From contig OZ220724.1 in assembly GCA_965116715.1 (NCBI GenBank), forward strand, positions 2,170,001 through 2,234,000: a DNA stretch of 64,000 nt. The letters are read 5' to 3'. Source of the stretch: Poriferisodalis sp965116715. GTDB taxonomy: Bacteria; Actinomycetota; Acidimicrobiia; Acidimicrobiales; Poriferisodalaceae. Made by a program: the position numbers and the translations under genes. Each line of letters begins with the position of its first letter. The first letter of the stretch is position 1. The notes under the pieces are model-generated. The model was given only the letters and a program-made list of their open reading frames with translations, was not told the origin of the DNA and made no database searches. Shown one piece after another: positions 24,361 to 33,249 of this stretch.

Positions 24361-25728
24361 CTACGCCTTCACCTTGCTGAAGCGGGCGCCGTGCAGGATG
24401 CCGCCGTAGTAGTTGAAGACCTCGCGGGCGTTGTCGTCATCGAACGGGTAGTCCGCACCGAGCTGCGTGGCCGCCGCCAACCCCGTCACGAAGCAGGTCT
24501 CCTGGCTGTTCACCAGCGTGTGGGCGCCGCAGTACCAGCTGCGGCGCTTGCCCTGGATGAAGCGGAACAGCGGCACCAGCAGGGCCACGTGACGGACGTC
24601 GTGCACGACGTGCTGGAACCACTGGCGCTTGATGACCTTGGCGTCGTCGATGGGCGAGATCGGGTTGTAGGTGACCAGGCACGGCTTGTCTGAGCCGTGA
24701 GCCCAGGGCTGCTGGTTGTGCATGATGTAGGTGATCTCGTAGTTGTCGGGCCTGGCGCCGTACTGCTCGACGTGATTGGTGCGCTTTTGCAGGCATGCCA
24801 CCTCGTCGTCGGGCAAGACCGACGAGTCGTAGTGCACCAGCGTGTGGTTGTGCAGCTCGCTCTCGTAGCGGACCGACGTCAGCAGGTAGCGCTCCAGTGC
24901 GGTGGGCTGGTCCAGCATCATCAGCGTCTGGTTGGCGTTGGCGGCGAAGATCACCTCGTCAAAGGTCTCGCGCACCCCCTCGGCGTCCTCGACGACCACC
25001 TCCGACGCACCGCGGTACACCTTGCGGACCGGCCGGCTCAGATGGATCTTGTCCTCGAAGCCCGCCGTCATGTTCTCGTAGATGCGGCGCGTGCCCTGGT
25101 CCCAGGTCTGCATGGGCGTTGCCGATTCGATGTCGAAGAACTCGAGGTAGCGGGCGAACAGCGCTGCGGGCATGTCGAACACGTTGGTCGCCATCAGGAA
25201 GTTGACGAACATCGGCTTGAGGATCTTGTATCTGAAGTCGGCGGAGAACCCGCCGAAGTTCAGCACCGTCCTCATGCTGATGTAGTTGAACGGGTTGAGC
25301 GCGTTGAGGAACTTCGACCGTGCCCGGGTGAGGCGGCCGAACGAGTGCAGGCGCTGCAGCAGGCGCTGGAAGCGCTCGATCTCGTCCTGCAGCTGGTCCC
25401 TGATGGCGGAGTCGAGGTCGTGTGCGTACCTGCCGCCCTGGTACTTCACGCTGTAGTTGAACTTGGTGTCGAACAGCTCGATGCCGAAGCGCTCGAGCAG
25501 CAGCAGGACGTGGTCATAGACCGACGGAATGAGCGCCGTGACCGAGATGTCGAACGGGATCGACGAGCCATCGTCCTGAGGCATGTCGACGGTGCAGGCA
25601 TTGCCGCCGAGACGTTCGTTGGCCTCGAACAGTCGGAAATCAAACCGGTCGGGATGCTGAGCCAGCGCCCACGCGGCACCCAGCCCGGACATGCCGCCCC
25701 CGATGATTGCGATCCTGCGCTGCGTCAT
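24361..25728 (-). CDS. FAD-dependent amine oxidase / desaturase-like oxidoreductase
   Basis: The 455-residue protein starts with a Rossmann FAD site RRIAIIGGGMSGLGAAWAL and LFEANERLGGNACTVD, the NAD(P)-binding/amine oxidase family. The C-terminal FAD segment is GAHTLVNSQETCFVTGLAAA. Relatives are found beside cyclopropane fatty acid synthases or DUF1365 genes, but none is seen here. Substrate unknown. The start codon lies about 50 bp beyond the 3' end of the tRNA-Arg gene on the same strand. Confidence 0.8.
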   Translation of the reverse strand: MTQRRIAIIGGGMSGLGAAWALAQHPDRFDFRLFEANERLGGNACTVDMPQDDGSSIPFDISVTALIPSVYDHVLLLLERFGIELFDTKFNYSVKYQGGRYAHDLDSAIRDQLQDEIERFQRLLQRLHSFGRLTRARSKFLNALNPFNYISMRTVLNFGGFSADFRYKILKPMFVNFLMATNVFDMPAALFARYLEFFDIESATPMQTWDQGTRRIYENMTAGFEDKIHLSRPVRKVYRGASEVVVEDAEGVRETFDEVIFAANANQTLMMLDQPTALERYLLTSVRYESELHNHTLVHYDSSVLPDDEVACLQKRTNHVEQYGARPDNYEITYIMHNQQPWAHGSDKPCLVTYNPISPIDDAKVIKRQWFQHVVHDVRHVALLVPLFRFIQGKRRSWYCGAHTLVNSQETCFVTGLAAATQLGADYPFDDDNAREVFNYYGGILHGARFSKVKA

Positions 25729-25777
25729 CGTGCTCCCGCTGCTCAGGATGCCTCAGGCCGAAGGCTCAGCCTCTTGG

Positions 25778-25851
25778 CGCGCTTGCAGGGATTCGAACCC
25801 CGAACCTTCTGATCCGTAGTCAGATGCTCTGTCCAATTGAGCTACAAGCGC
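25778..25851 (-). tRNA. tRNA-Arg (anticodon ACG)
   Basis: On the minus strand the acceptor GCGCTTG (25851-25845) pairs with CAAGCGC (25785-25779), discriminator G. The anticodon loop has CTACGGA, anticodon ACG, the substrate of TadA (inosine at the wobble position). D and T arms are canonical (GGTTCGAATCC). Confidence 0.95.
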
Positions 25852-25923
25852 TGGTACGACGCGCCGGCGGGCTGGCTTGCCCTCAGGCGCTCGAACAGTC
25901 TACGGCTGCGCGCTGACAGGGCT

Positions 25924-27237
25924 TCAAGAAGATTCGCGGCTGCGTCGTTCTGCGGTGCTTGCTTCGCGGGCGATGTCGGCCGGAGTGCGGTTGAGCGCTT
26001 CGGCGGCAGCTACGACGTCGGCCCACTCGGGCTTGCTGCGGTGCGGGCCGTGCTTGATCCGGATGGCGTGACCGTCGAGGGCGACCATCGATGTGTGCCG
26101 TTCGAGTGCCGAACGCACGACGGCGCGAGCCCGCAGCCCGAGCGTGCCAGTGAGCTGCGCCGCCAGATCGGCCAGCCGCGTGACGTCGGCCGGCTCGCAC
26201 AGCACCGTCAGCGTGTGGGCAGGGCGGCCCTTCTTCATCACGATCGGGACAGCCCAGGCATCCAGCGCGCCGGCGCCGAGCAGCGCATCGATTGCATGTC
26301 CCAGCACCTCGCCGGAGACATCGTCGAGATTCGTCGCCAGCTCCACCAGCTCGGTGGTGCTGCCGGCGCCCTGCACGGCAGCCAGGGCGGCAGTCAACGA
26401 GGTGGCCTGCTCATTGGCCGCAACGGTGCCGATCAGCACGCCGGTGACGTTGGGGCGACCCGGCAGCTCACGCGACCCGGCACCGAAGCCGGCGCTCATG
26501 ATGGTCATCGCGGGAGCGGGTCCGAAGCGTTCGGCCAGCCCGGCCACGATGGCGGCCCCCGTCGGTGTCGTGAGCTCGAAGCCGATGTCGACCCCGACAA
26601 CCGGGCAACCCTCCAGCAGGCGGACCACGGCCGGCGGCGGGTTCGGCAGCACACCGTGGGCGGCGTGGATGGTGCCCTTGCCCACGGCAACCGGTCCGCA
26701 GCAGATCTCATCCACGCCCAGCGATTCCAGAGCAGCGCTGACGCCGACGACGTCCACGGTGGCGTCGAGGGCCCCGACCTCGTGGAAGTGCACCTCGTCA
26801 GCCGCGATGCCGTGCACTGCACCTTCGGCAAGCGCCAGCGCTTCGAACACGGCCTGCGCACGCTGGCGTACGCGCTCATGCAGCGGCGAGGAAGCGAGCA
26901 GTTCCCGGATGTCCCGCCAGCGGCGATGGTGATGTCCCTCAGGCGCATCGACGAGGGCGCGAGTCGCCGCTAACTCGTTGCGGCGCACGCGCTCGGTGCC
27001 GAGCTGCCAGCCGTCAAGGCCCAGCGTCTGCAACTGCTCTGTCACATAGCCCAGGTCTGCACCGGCATCGAGCAATGCACCCAGCGCCATGTCGCCGGCA
27101 ATGCCCGAGACCGGATCGAACCAGGCCACCGTGCCGGCCGATGGTGCACGTCTCGCGGACGCCGCTGTGTCGGTGGCATCGGCTGGCGCAGCACGTTGCT
27201 CGACGGCCGGTGCGCCGGCCCCGTGGCTGTCGTGCAT
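25924..27237 (-). CDS. larC: Nickel-pincer cofactor biosynthesis protein, nickel insertion
   Basis: LarC inserts nickel into the pyridinium bisthiocarboxylate cofactor first described for lactate racemase. The N-terminal region reads AWFDPVSGIAGDMALGALLDAGAD, given here in short, diagnostic for the family. A histidine-rich patch EGHHHRRW and HFHEVGALDATVD, FELTTPTGAAI and the C-terminal domain follow. In some lactobacilli the gene is split. Here it is one frame of about 437 residues. I place the start at the ATG at 27237, which overlaps the larB stop (TGATG). Confidence 0.88.
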   Translation of the reverse strand: MHDSHGAGAPAVEQRAAPADATDTAASARRAPSAGTVAWFDPVSGIAGDMALGALLDAGADLGYVTEQLQTLGLDGWQLGTERVRRNELAATRALVDAPEGHHHRRWRDIRELLASSPLHERVRQRAQAVFEALALAEGAVHGIAADEVHFHEVGALDATVDVVGVSAALESLGVDEICCGPVAVGKGTIHAAHGVLPNPPPAVVRLLEGCPVVGVDIGFELTTPTGAAIVAGLAERFGPAPAMTIMSAGFGAGSRELPGRPNVTGVLIGTVAANEQATSLTAALAAVQGAGSTTELVELATNLDDVSGEVLGHAIDALLGAGALDAWAVPIVMKKGRPAHTLTVLCEPADVTRLADLAAQLTGTLGLRARAVVRSALERHTSMVALDGHAIRIKHGPHRSKPEWADVVAAAEALNRTPADIAREASTAERRSRESS

Positions 27238-28091
27238 CACTCGCCGTCGCCGCCCGAACGAGCCGCCAGATCCAGGATGCGCATGGCGGCCATGGCTGCG
27301 CCGAAGCCGTTGTCGATGCCCACCACGGTGATGCCGGGGGCGCACGACGCGTGCATGGCCAGCAGCGCGGTGACGCCGTCGAGCGCTGCGCCGTAGCCGG
27401 CACTGGTCGGCACCGCGATGACCGGCGCAGACACCACGCCCGCGACGGCGGTGGCGAGTGCCCCCTCCATGCCGGCCACCACGATGACCACCTCGGCCGA
27501 CGCCAGCGTGTCGATCTCGGCCAGGAAGCGATGGAGCCCGGCGAGGCCGATGTCAGCCACCATCCCGGCATCGACACCGAATGCCGCGAGCACCGCCGCC
27601 GCTTCAGCGGCCACCGGCCCGTCAGACGTTCCCGCAGCAGCCACCACCACTCGCTCCGGGCGGGCGGCGGCGGCGCGCCACACCACCGTCGCCAAGTCGG
27701 TCGAGGGTCGAGGCTCACCACCCGTCGAAGCGGCCGAGGGCTGAACGGAATGGTCCGCCGAATCAGGCTGCCGGTCGGCCGGGCGGTGCACCACACCGCC
27801 AGGGCACGCAGCCAGTGCTGCTGCGACCTGATCGGAACCCGCCCGGGTCAGCAACACTGGGCCCGAGCCGCCGCTCAACATCTCGGCCACGATGCGCGCG
27901 CATTGGCTGGGCGACTTGCCAGGCCCATAGACGGCTTCGGGATGGCCGGTGCGCAGCGTGCGGTGATGGTCGATGCGGGCACCGGCGATGTCCGCATACG
28001 GCAGCCGCCGCAGCCGCGCCAGCGCCTCGTCGGCACTCAGCGTCCCCTCACGCACTTCCGCCAGCAATCCGGCGAGCTGTTCAGCGTCCAT
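27237..28091 (-). CDS. larB: Nickel-pincer cofactor biosynthesis protein, carboxylase/hydrolase step
   Basis: LarB carboxylates and hydrolyses nicotinic acid adenine dinucleotide to the biscarboxylate mononucleotide. The 284-residue protein has the AIR-carboxylase-like C-terminal domain with VVVAAAGTSDGPVAAEAA, VVAGMEGALATAVAG and VPTSAGYGAA, and the N-terminal YADIAGARIDHHRTLRTGHPE segment (in part). A variable Ser/Pro-rich insert lies near residues 103-130. It is coupled to larC. No larE (sulfur transferase) or larA is in this window. Confidence 0.9.
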   Translation of the reverse strand: MDAEQLAGLLAEVREGTLSADEALARLRRLPYADIAGARIDHHRTLRTGHPEAVYGPGKSPSQCARIVAEMLSGGSGPVLLTRAGSDQVAAALAACPGGVVHRPADRQPDSADHSVQPSAASTGGEPRPSTDLATVVWRAAAARPERVVVAAAGTSDGPVAAEAAAVLAAFGVDAGMVADIGLAGLHRFLAEIDTLASAEVVIVVAGMEGALATAVAGVVSAPVIAVPTSAGYGAALDGVTALLAMHASCAPGITVVGIDNGFGAAMAAMRILDLAARSGGDGE

Positions 28092-28224
28092 CGCCTGCCG
28101 TTCTACCCGTTGCGGCCCTTGGTCAAGCCCAAGAATGAGTGCTCGTCGGTCATACGAGCTCTCGCAATGATGGAATCTCGCCCGTGTTCCTCATCGTGCA
28201 TTTCTGTTCTGTTCCGGATTTGAC

Positions 28225-28259
28225 GTATCAAAACTTTACAAATTGACTGATTTTGATAC
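28225..28259. promoter_or_regulatory. 9-bp inverted repeat upstream of the AbiE operon, candidate operator
   Basis: GTATCAAAA (28225-28233) and TTTTGATAC (28251-28259) are perfect inverted repeats with a 17-bp AT-rich spacer. AbiEi-type antitoxins are known to repress their own promoter by binding inverted repeats. The repeat overlaps the TTG start at 28243. If it is the operator, translation more likely begins at the GTG at 28270. Confidence 0.6.
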
Positions 28260-29085
28260 TTTGAATCCCGTGAACTGTCGGGTCGTCACGCCAAACAATC
28301 TTGCCGACTGGCTGATTGGACAAGGCCGTCACTTCATTACTTCCCAAGACGCAGCTCGCTTGCTCGGTGTTGAACCTCGTGGCGTGTGGGCAAGTCTCAA
28401 CCGCGCACGCCAAGCGCGCAAGATGATTTCTGTCACGAATAGCGCTTGGGTCCCAGTGCCGCCCGAGTACCGGGAAGCAGGCGCTCCGCCGCCGCTGCAT
28501 TACATCGACCCGTTCATGCGGCACCTCAATCATCCCTACTACGTGGGATTCCTCTCCGCGGCAGCGATCCACGGCGCTTCGCATCACCCATCCATGATCC
28601 TGCAAGTGGTGACACCGGCGCGATTGCGCGACCGGCAGATCGGTGGCAGCCGGATCAGCTTCATCCAGCGAGCTGCCGCCACTGAGCGCGCTACGCAGCA
28701 ATCCAACACACCGACAGGGAGGGTCGCTGTGTCGACATCACCGACGACCGTTCTGGACCTAGTTGATTCCCCCGAGCATGGCGGGGGAATCTCGAACGTT
28801 GCGACGGTGATCGGCGACCTGCTCATCTCGAGACTGCTCGACCTGGAGTCTCTGTCAGCCGTCGCGTCCGAGTACCCGAAGGCGGCAGTGCAACGAGCGG
28901 GCTACCTGCTGCAATTCATGGCTGCAGAGACCGGCGTTGAGAGCTCGATGTCCGGTGTGTTCGAAGAACTGTCACAGATGGTGGGATCGGAGTGGGCGCC
29001 CCTCGTTCCTGGTATGCGGCACAACGGCGGGCGTGATGACCGTTGGCGCGTTGTGCTGAACGCCGCCGTGGAGCATGACCTGTGA
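28243..29085 (+). CDS. AbiEi-type antitoxin (type IV toxin-antitoxin system)
   Basis: The 280-residue protein has an N-terminal winged helix (FITSQDAARLLGVEPRGVWA) and a C-terminal domain with GFLSAAAIHGASHH and TTVLDLVDSPEHGGG, as in AbiEi antitoxins. These repress the operon and block the cognate nucleotidyltransferase toxin. The listed start is a TTG inside the inverted repeat. GTG 28270 is an alternative nine codons downstream. The stop overlaps the next gene start (GTGA at 29082-29085). Confidence 0.82.
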   Translation: MTDFDTLNPVNCRVVTPNNLADWLIGQGRHFITSQDAARLLGVEPRGVWASLNRARQARKMISVTNSAWVPVPPEYREAGAPPPLHYIDPFMRHLNHPYYVGFLSAAAIHGASHHPSMILQVVTPARLRDRQIGGSRISFIQRAAATERATQQSNTPTGRVAVSTSPTTVLDLVDSPEHGGGISNVATVIGDLLISRLLDLESLSAVASEYPKAAVQRAGYLLQFMAAETGVESSMSGVFEELSQMVGSEWAPLVPGMRHNGGRDDRWRVVLNAAVEHDL

Positions 29086-29876
29086 TACCGCAAGCCGATA
29101 TTGCCCACTGGCGAACCCAGGTGCCATGGGTCAGCGCCGAGCATGTCGAGCAGGACTTGGTGCTCTCGCGACTCATCGTCGAGATCGCTCAACATCCGCT
29201 GCTGGGTCAGGAACTGGTCTTCCGAGGCGGCACTTGTCTGCACAAGCTCTGGCTGGATCGGCCTTGGCGCTACAGCGAGGACTTGGACTACGTCCGGCGC
29301 AGCGGCGGCGGGATCGGCAGTGTCCTGAATGCCATTCGAGAAATCGCCGACGCGATCGGCTTCGACAGCGTCCAGACAGACACTCGGACGCAACACCCAA
29401 AGGCCCGGCTCCGCGCTCGATTCGAAAGTGGCGGATCGTTTCACATCAAAGTTGAGATCAACACGTTCGAGCGTTCACCAGCTCGACCAATCATCACTCG
29501 GCCCAGTGTCGTCGCCAGCCCTTGGTTTCAGGGAGCAGCGGAAGTCCAGACCTTCTGTGCCCCTGAGATGATGGCCACGAAGATCCGCGCGCTCTACCAG
29601 CGCAGCAAGGGTCGCGACCTGTTCGACCTCTGGCTCGCTCTGAACCACCTCGGCATCGACCCTGCCGAGATTGCTGACTGCTTTGGCACTTACCGTCCTG
29701 ATGGCTGGACGCCGGCCCTTGCGAGGCGCAATCTCGATGAGAAGCTCAAGAGGCCCAATTTCGCATCGGATCTCACCCAGTTGGTCGCCGAATGGCCGGA
29801 TGGCTACTCGATCGAGAATGGTCGCTCGGCGATGGAGACCGTTATAGGGGCCATCGAAGCTCGCCCGGTGGCATAG
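29082..29876 (+). CDS. AbiEii-type nucleotidyltransferase toxin
   Basis: The 264-residue protein carries the GSx-like signature LVFRGGTCLHKLW and YSEDLDYV, the metal-binding DxD of the AbiEii nucleotidyltransferase family, and the downstream KIEINTF-like and MMATKIRALYQRSKGRDLFDL segments with the conserved KGRDLFD. Known relatives add nucleotides to tRNA acceptor ends or otherwise stop growth, and the system can act in phage defence. Start GTG 29082, coupled to the antitoxin. Confidence 0.85.
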   Translation: MIPQADIAHWRTQVPWVSAEHVEQDLVLSRLIVEIAQHPLLGQELVFRGGTCLHKLWLDRPWRYSEDLDYVRRSGGGIGSVLNAIREIADAIGFDSVQTDTRTQHPKARLRARFESGGSFHIKVEINTFERSPARPIITRPSVVASPWFQGAAEVQTFCAPEMMATKIRALYQRSKGRDLFDLWLALNHLGIDPAEIADCFGTYRPDGWTPALARRNLDEKLKRPNFASDLTQLVAEWPDGYSIENGRSAMETVIGAIEARPVA

Positions 29877-29905
29877 CCGCCGGGCACGGTGCGTATCCTG
29901 CCCCG

Positions 29906-30883
29906 ATGGCTGCTGCCGCTGCACCCCGGGGCACCTCTGCCCTCTCGCCGTCGACGCGTATCGGGTACATGGGCCCGCACGGCACCTTTACCGAGGCCGC
30001 TTTGGCGACCCAGCCGGACCTGTCGCAGTGCACGGGGGTGCCGCTCATCTCGGTGCCCGAAGTGCTCTCCGCGCTCGACGACGGAGCGGTCGACTACGGC
30101 TTCGTGCCGGTCGAGAACGCCATCGAAGGCGCGGTCAACGTCACGCAGGATGCGCTGGCGTTTGACTTCGACTTCCTCATCCAGCGCGAAGTGGTGGTGA
30201 ACGTCCAGCTCGACCTGATGGCGTTGCCCGGCACCGCCACTGCCGACGACCTGACGGCTATCCACACTGTGCTGTCGTTTCCCGTTGCCATTGCCCAGTG
30301 CCGCGCCTTCCTGCACACCCAGCTTCCCGACGCCCAGATCGAGGCGGCAACCTCGACCGCCCTTGCGGCCCAACGCATCGGTGACGAGCAGCTCGCCGGC
30401 GTGGCGGCGATCGCCAGCCCGACTGCTGCTGAGATCTACGGGCTCGAGACCGTCGTGGCCGGCATCGAGGATCACCGCGAGAACCAGACCCGCTTCCTGC
30501 TGCTGGCCAAGGGGCAGGTACCGCCGGCCAGCGGCAATGACAAGACCAGCATCGTGGTGTTCCAGCAGCAGAACGAGCCGGGCAGCCTGCTGGGGATCCT
30601 CATGGAGTTCGAGGCCCGCCGCCTCGATCTGTCCCGGCTGGAGTCACGACCGACCCGGCGCGGTCTGGGCGAATACTGTTTTCTGCTCGACTTCGAGGGT
30701 CACATCTCCGACGAAGTGGTTGCCGACTGCTTGCGCGCGCTCAAGATGAAGCAGCGAGATGTCAAGTTCCTGGGCTCGTTCCCTGCCGCCAATGGCAACT
30801 CATCGGGCCGTGAACGCGTCAGCGAGGAAGCCTGGACGTCGTCCGACGACTGGCTGAAGTCGCTGCGCCGCCTCATCAGTTGA
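29906..30883 (+). CDS. pheA: Prephenate dehydratase
   Basis: This enzyme decarboxylates and dehydrates prephenate to phenylpyruvate in phenylalanine synthesis. The catalytic domain starts at RIGYMGPHGTFTEAA. It includes VPVENAIEGAVN, and the catalytic TRF is in HRENQTRFLLL. The ACT regulatory domain shows NEPGSLLGILMEF and the Phe-binding ESRP. I chose the ATG at 29906 for a 325-residue product. An upstream in-frame start would intrude into the AbiEii gene. Confidence 0.93.
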   Translation: MAAAAAPRGTSALSPSTRIGYMGPHGTFTEAALATQPDLSQCTGVPLISVPEVLSALDDGAVDYGFVPVENAIEGAVNVTQDALAFDFDFLIQREVVVNVQLDLMALPGTATADDLTAIHTVLSFPVAIAQCRAFLHTQLPDAQIEAATSTALAAQRIGDEQLAGVAAIASPTAAEIYGLETVVAGIEDHRENQTRFLLLAKGQVPPASGNDKTSIVVFQQQNEPGSLLGILMEFEARRLDLSRLESRPTRRGLGEYCFLLDFEGHISDEVVADCLRALKMKQRDVKFLGSFPAANGNSSGRERVSEEAWTSSDDWLKSLRRLIS

Positions 30884-30892
30884 CCGTCGCTG

Positions 30893-31672
30893 ATGCGCCC
30901 CGACGCTGATCGGCCGGCTGAGTTTCCCCGTTCGGCGAACTACGACCCCGATTGGGTCCTCGACAACATGATGGGCCCCCATGCGCTCTGGCTCACCGAG
31001 TCCCTCGCCGCAAACATGGATCTCAATGAGGGAATGCGTGTCCTGGACTTGGGCTGCGGCCGGGCCCTGAGCTCGGTCTTCCTGGCCAAGGAGTTCGGCG
31101 TGCAGGTGTGGGCGACGGACCTGTGGATCGATGCCAGCGAGAACCACCGCCGGATCTGTGCCGCCGGCGTCGATGACCGGGTGTTCCCCATCGGGGCCGA
31201 AGCACACGCGCTGCCCTTTGCCGAGGGGTTCTTCGACGCCGTGGTGAGCATCGACGCCTATCACTACTTCGGCACCGACGACCTCTACCTGGAGAGTCAC
31301 CTGGCCGGGCTGGTCAAGACCGGCGGCCAGCTGGGCATCGTGATTCCGGGACTGGTCGAAGAACTGACCTCAGCCGGACCGCCGGAGCACCTCCAGCGCT
31401 ACTGGGAGCCCGCGTTCTTCAGCTTCCACAGCCCGGCATGGTGGAAGCGTCACTGGGAGCACAGCGGGATGGTGACCGTCGAACTGGCCGACCTGATGCC
31501 CGACGGCTGGCGGCACTGGGCGACATCAGACCTGATGTGGTCCGAACACCTCAGCAAGCCCGCCGACGAGACGGACATGCTCACCGTCGATGCAGGACGA
31601 ACCCTGGGACTCGTCCGCATGGTCGCCCGCCGCAACGAACCGCCGCCGCACCGTCTCGATGAACTGGAGTGA
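30893..31672 (+). CDS. Class I SAM-dependent methyltransferase
   Basis: The 259-residue protein has motif I MRVLDLGCGRALSS near residue 48, an acidic residue after strand 2 (VWATDLWID), motif II with FDAVVSIDAYHYF and VKTGGQLGIVIPG. The substrate is unknown. The C-terminal third has many Trp residues (WWKRHWEHSG). It begins 9 bp after pheA and is followed after 3 bp by the SRPBCC gene, so all three may be one transcript. Confidence 0.8.
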   Translation: MRPDADRPAEFPRSANYDPDWVLDNMMGPHALWLTESLAANMDLNEGMRVLDLGCGRALSSVFLAKEFGVQVWATDLWIDASENHRRICAAGVDDRVFPIGAEAHALPFAEGFFDAVVSIDAYHYFGTDDLYLESHLAGLVKTGGQLGIVIPGLVEELTSAGPPEHLQRYWEPAFFSFHSPAWWKRHWEHSGMVTVELADLMPDGWRHWATSDLMWSEHLSKPADETDMLTVDAGRTLGLVRMVARRNEPPPHRLDELE

Positions 31673-31675
31673 CGG

Positions 31676-32197
31676 ATGAACCAGCCCGCCCATCCGCTCG
31701 GTGAGATCGCCCGTCACAGCAACGGCGCGACGAGCCTGCGCTTCGAGCGCGAGCTGGCGCGCCCACCCGAACGGGTATGGCGTGCGCTCACCGAGAGCGA
31801 CCAGCTCCGCCACTGGATGCCGTGCGACATCGTCGGGCCTCGCGAGGCAGGAGCCGAGGTCGCCGCCCCGTTCTGGGACGACGTCGTCGCCAAGTACGGC
31901 ATCGAAGAAAGGGAGCTCACCGGTCGCACTGTCACCTGGCGCCCGTCCAGCACCTTCGCATGGGAATGGGACGACGAGCTCCTCACCTACCAGCTCGAGC
32001 CAACACCCACCGGCACCCAGCTCAAGCTGAACATTGATCTCGGCAGCAAGGGCCCGGACGTGCATCTCGTGGCCGCGGGCTACCACATCTGCCTCAACCA
32101 GCTGTGCGCCCTGGTCGACACCGACCAGGCACCACCCTTCATCGACGCCGACCCCAGCGGGTACGAAGCCCTCTACGCCGAACTCGCCGACGATTGA
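31676..32197 (+). CDS. SRPBCC (AHSA1-like) domain protein
   Basis: The 173-residue protein has the START-like fold of the AHSA1 group: FERELARPPERVWRALTESD, then LRHWMPCDIVG, and the beta strands TFAWEWDDELLTYQLEP and GTQLKLNIDL. These proteins bind hydrophobic ligands in a deep cavity. No ligand can be inferred. Confidence 0.78.
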   Translation: MNQPAHPLGEIARHSNGATSLRFERELARPPERVWRALTESDQLRHWMPCDIVGPREAGAEVAAPFWDDVVAKYGIEERELTGRTVTWRPSSTFAWEWDDELLTYQLEPTPTGTQLKLNIDLGSKGPDVHLVAAGYHICLNQLCALVDTDQAPPFIDADPSGYEALYAELADD

Positions 32198-32271
32198 CCG
32201 ACCAGCGATCTTCCTCAACATCCGACCACCAGTGGTGGCCGCTCGTCGCCTCAGGGACCTACGGTTGACCC

Positions 32272-32628
32272 ATGGACGGCCGTGTTGCTCAGGACGTCAG
32301 TTCGGCTCCAGCGCGCACAGCGCCGCACGAGGGCGCGGTTGCCCAGGCGAGGCCAGAAGACACCTCTGTGGAATTGCCTCGTCGGCCTCCTGCCGAGTGG
32401 AAGACGATGACTCCACTCGAACGGGTGACTCTCGCTGCCGAGATGTCGATGGCGATGGCGGCTTCAGCTCGGGCGGTCATTCTGGCCGAGGAACCAGACG
32501 CCAACGAATCGCGTGTTCGCTATCTCTTGGCCCAGCGAAGGTACGGCACAGAAATTGCTAATGCCGCCTTCGGAGTCAATGGTCGATGGCCGCAACAAGC
32601 AGCCACGGCCTGCGGAAATGCCGACTGA
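32272..32628 (+). CDS. Hypothetical protein
   Basis: The 118-residue frame has an Ala/Arg/Pro-rich first third and a helical middle (TPLERVTLAAEMSMAMAASA, then RVRYLLAQRRYG). No family is recognised. The helical segment resembles short uncharacterised bacterial proteins that begin around 'MTPLERV'. The start could be the ATG inside that segment at about 32407. It may be real but support is only codon bias and helix content. Confidence 0.4.
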   Translation: MDGRVAQDVSSAPARTAPHEGAVAQARPEDTSVELPRRPPAEWKTMTPLERVTLAAEMSMAMAASARAVILAEEPDANESRVRYLLAQRRYGTEIANAAFGVNGRWPQQAATACGNAD

Positions 32629-32700
32629 GCCGAGGATTCGGCCCGGCGGCGGCCCTCACGTGAATCAGCACACTTGTGTTGATTGCGAGCTTCCCTAGTC

Positions 32701-33213
32701 GTGCGCTGGCGGCGTTTTCGCAGGTCACGCGGTCGTTGGTCCGGCTTCCTCGGGGTTCTCGCTGTTTTGATTGCGGTCGTCGCTCTGCCGGCTGTCGTCA
32801 TTCAGGCCGTGCGCTACTTCCAAGCGGACGGGCCACGTGGGCAGTTGGTGCGTATCGAGCGCAACTTCTACGGCACTGATGACGCACTCCGCATTGATCA
32901 TGTCGAATTGCACGCCGGCGACAAGTGCATCCTGGGAATGCACAGCAGTGGCGTCGAGTATCTGTTGGTCTTCGAGAATGACGAGCGCGTTGAGCTGCAA
33001 GACGACGCGATCGCCGTCGGTCCGACTCTGATCTGGCCGCGCCGCGACAGCGACGAATCGGCACCGTGGTCACCCGGCAAGACGGGCTACGCACGCAGTG
33101 GCGACATCATCGCGATCGATCTTGCCTTTGACCCCGATCAGATCTGGGAATGGGTGACCCGGCCTTACCCCGAATGCGAGCGCGACGACATCGCACTCGT
33201 CGTCGCGGAGTGA
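32701..33213 (+). CDS. Membrane-anchored hypothetical protein
   Basis: The start is GTG 32701 (VRWRRFRRSRG), with an in-frame TTG six codons upstream possible. A single hydrophobic helix lies at about residues 15-38 after a strongly basic N-terminus, so the rest is predicted outside the membrane. The 130-residue outer part has beta-strand-like segments (GVEYLLVFENDERVELQDD) and two cysteines. I do not recognise the family. Confidence 0.5.
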   Translation: MRWRRFRRSRGRWSGFLGVLAVLIAVVALPAVVIQAVRYFQADGPRGQLVRIERNFYGTDDALRIDHVELHAGDKCILGMHSSGVEYLLVFENDERVELQDDAIAVGPTLIWPRRDSDESAPWSPGKTGYARSGDIIAIDLAFDPDQIWEWVTRPYPECERDDIALVVAE

Positions 33214-33249
33214 GACGGCACCAATGGGCGCGGCGAGGAGCGCCGGCGG

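Noticed and set aside
23525..24409. Plus-strand frame inside the 5-oxoprolinase gene
   Set aside because: It is antisense to conserved HyuA motifs and shows only GC-skew derived composition.
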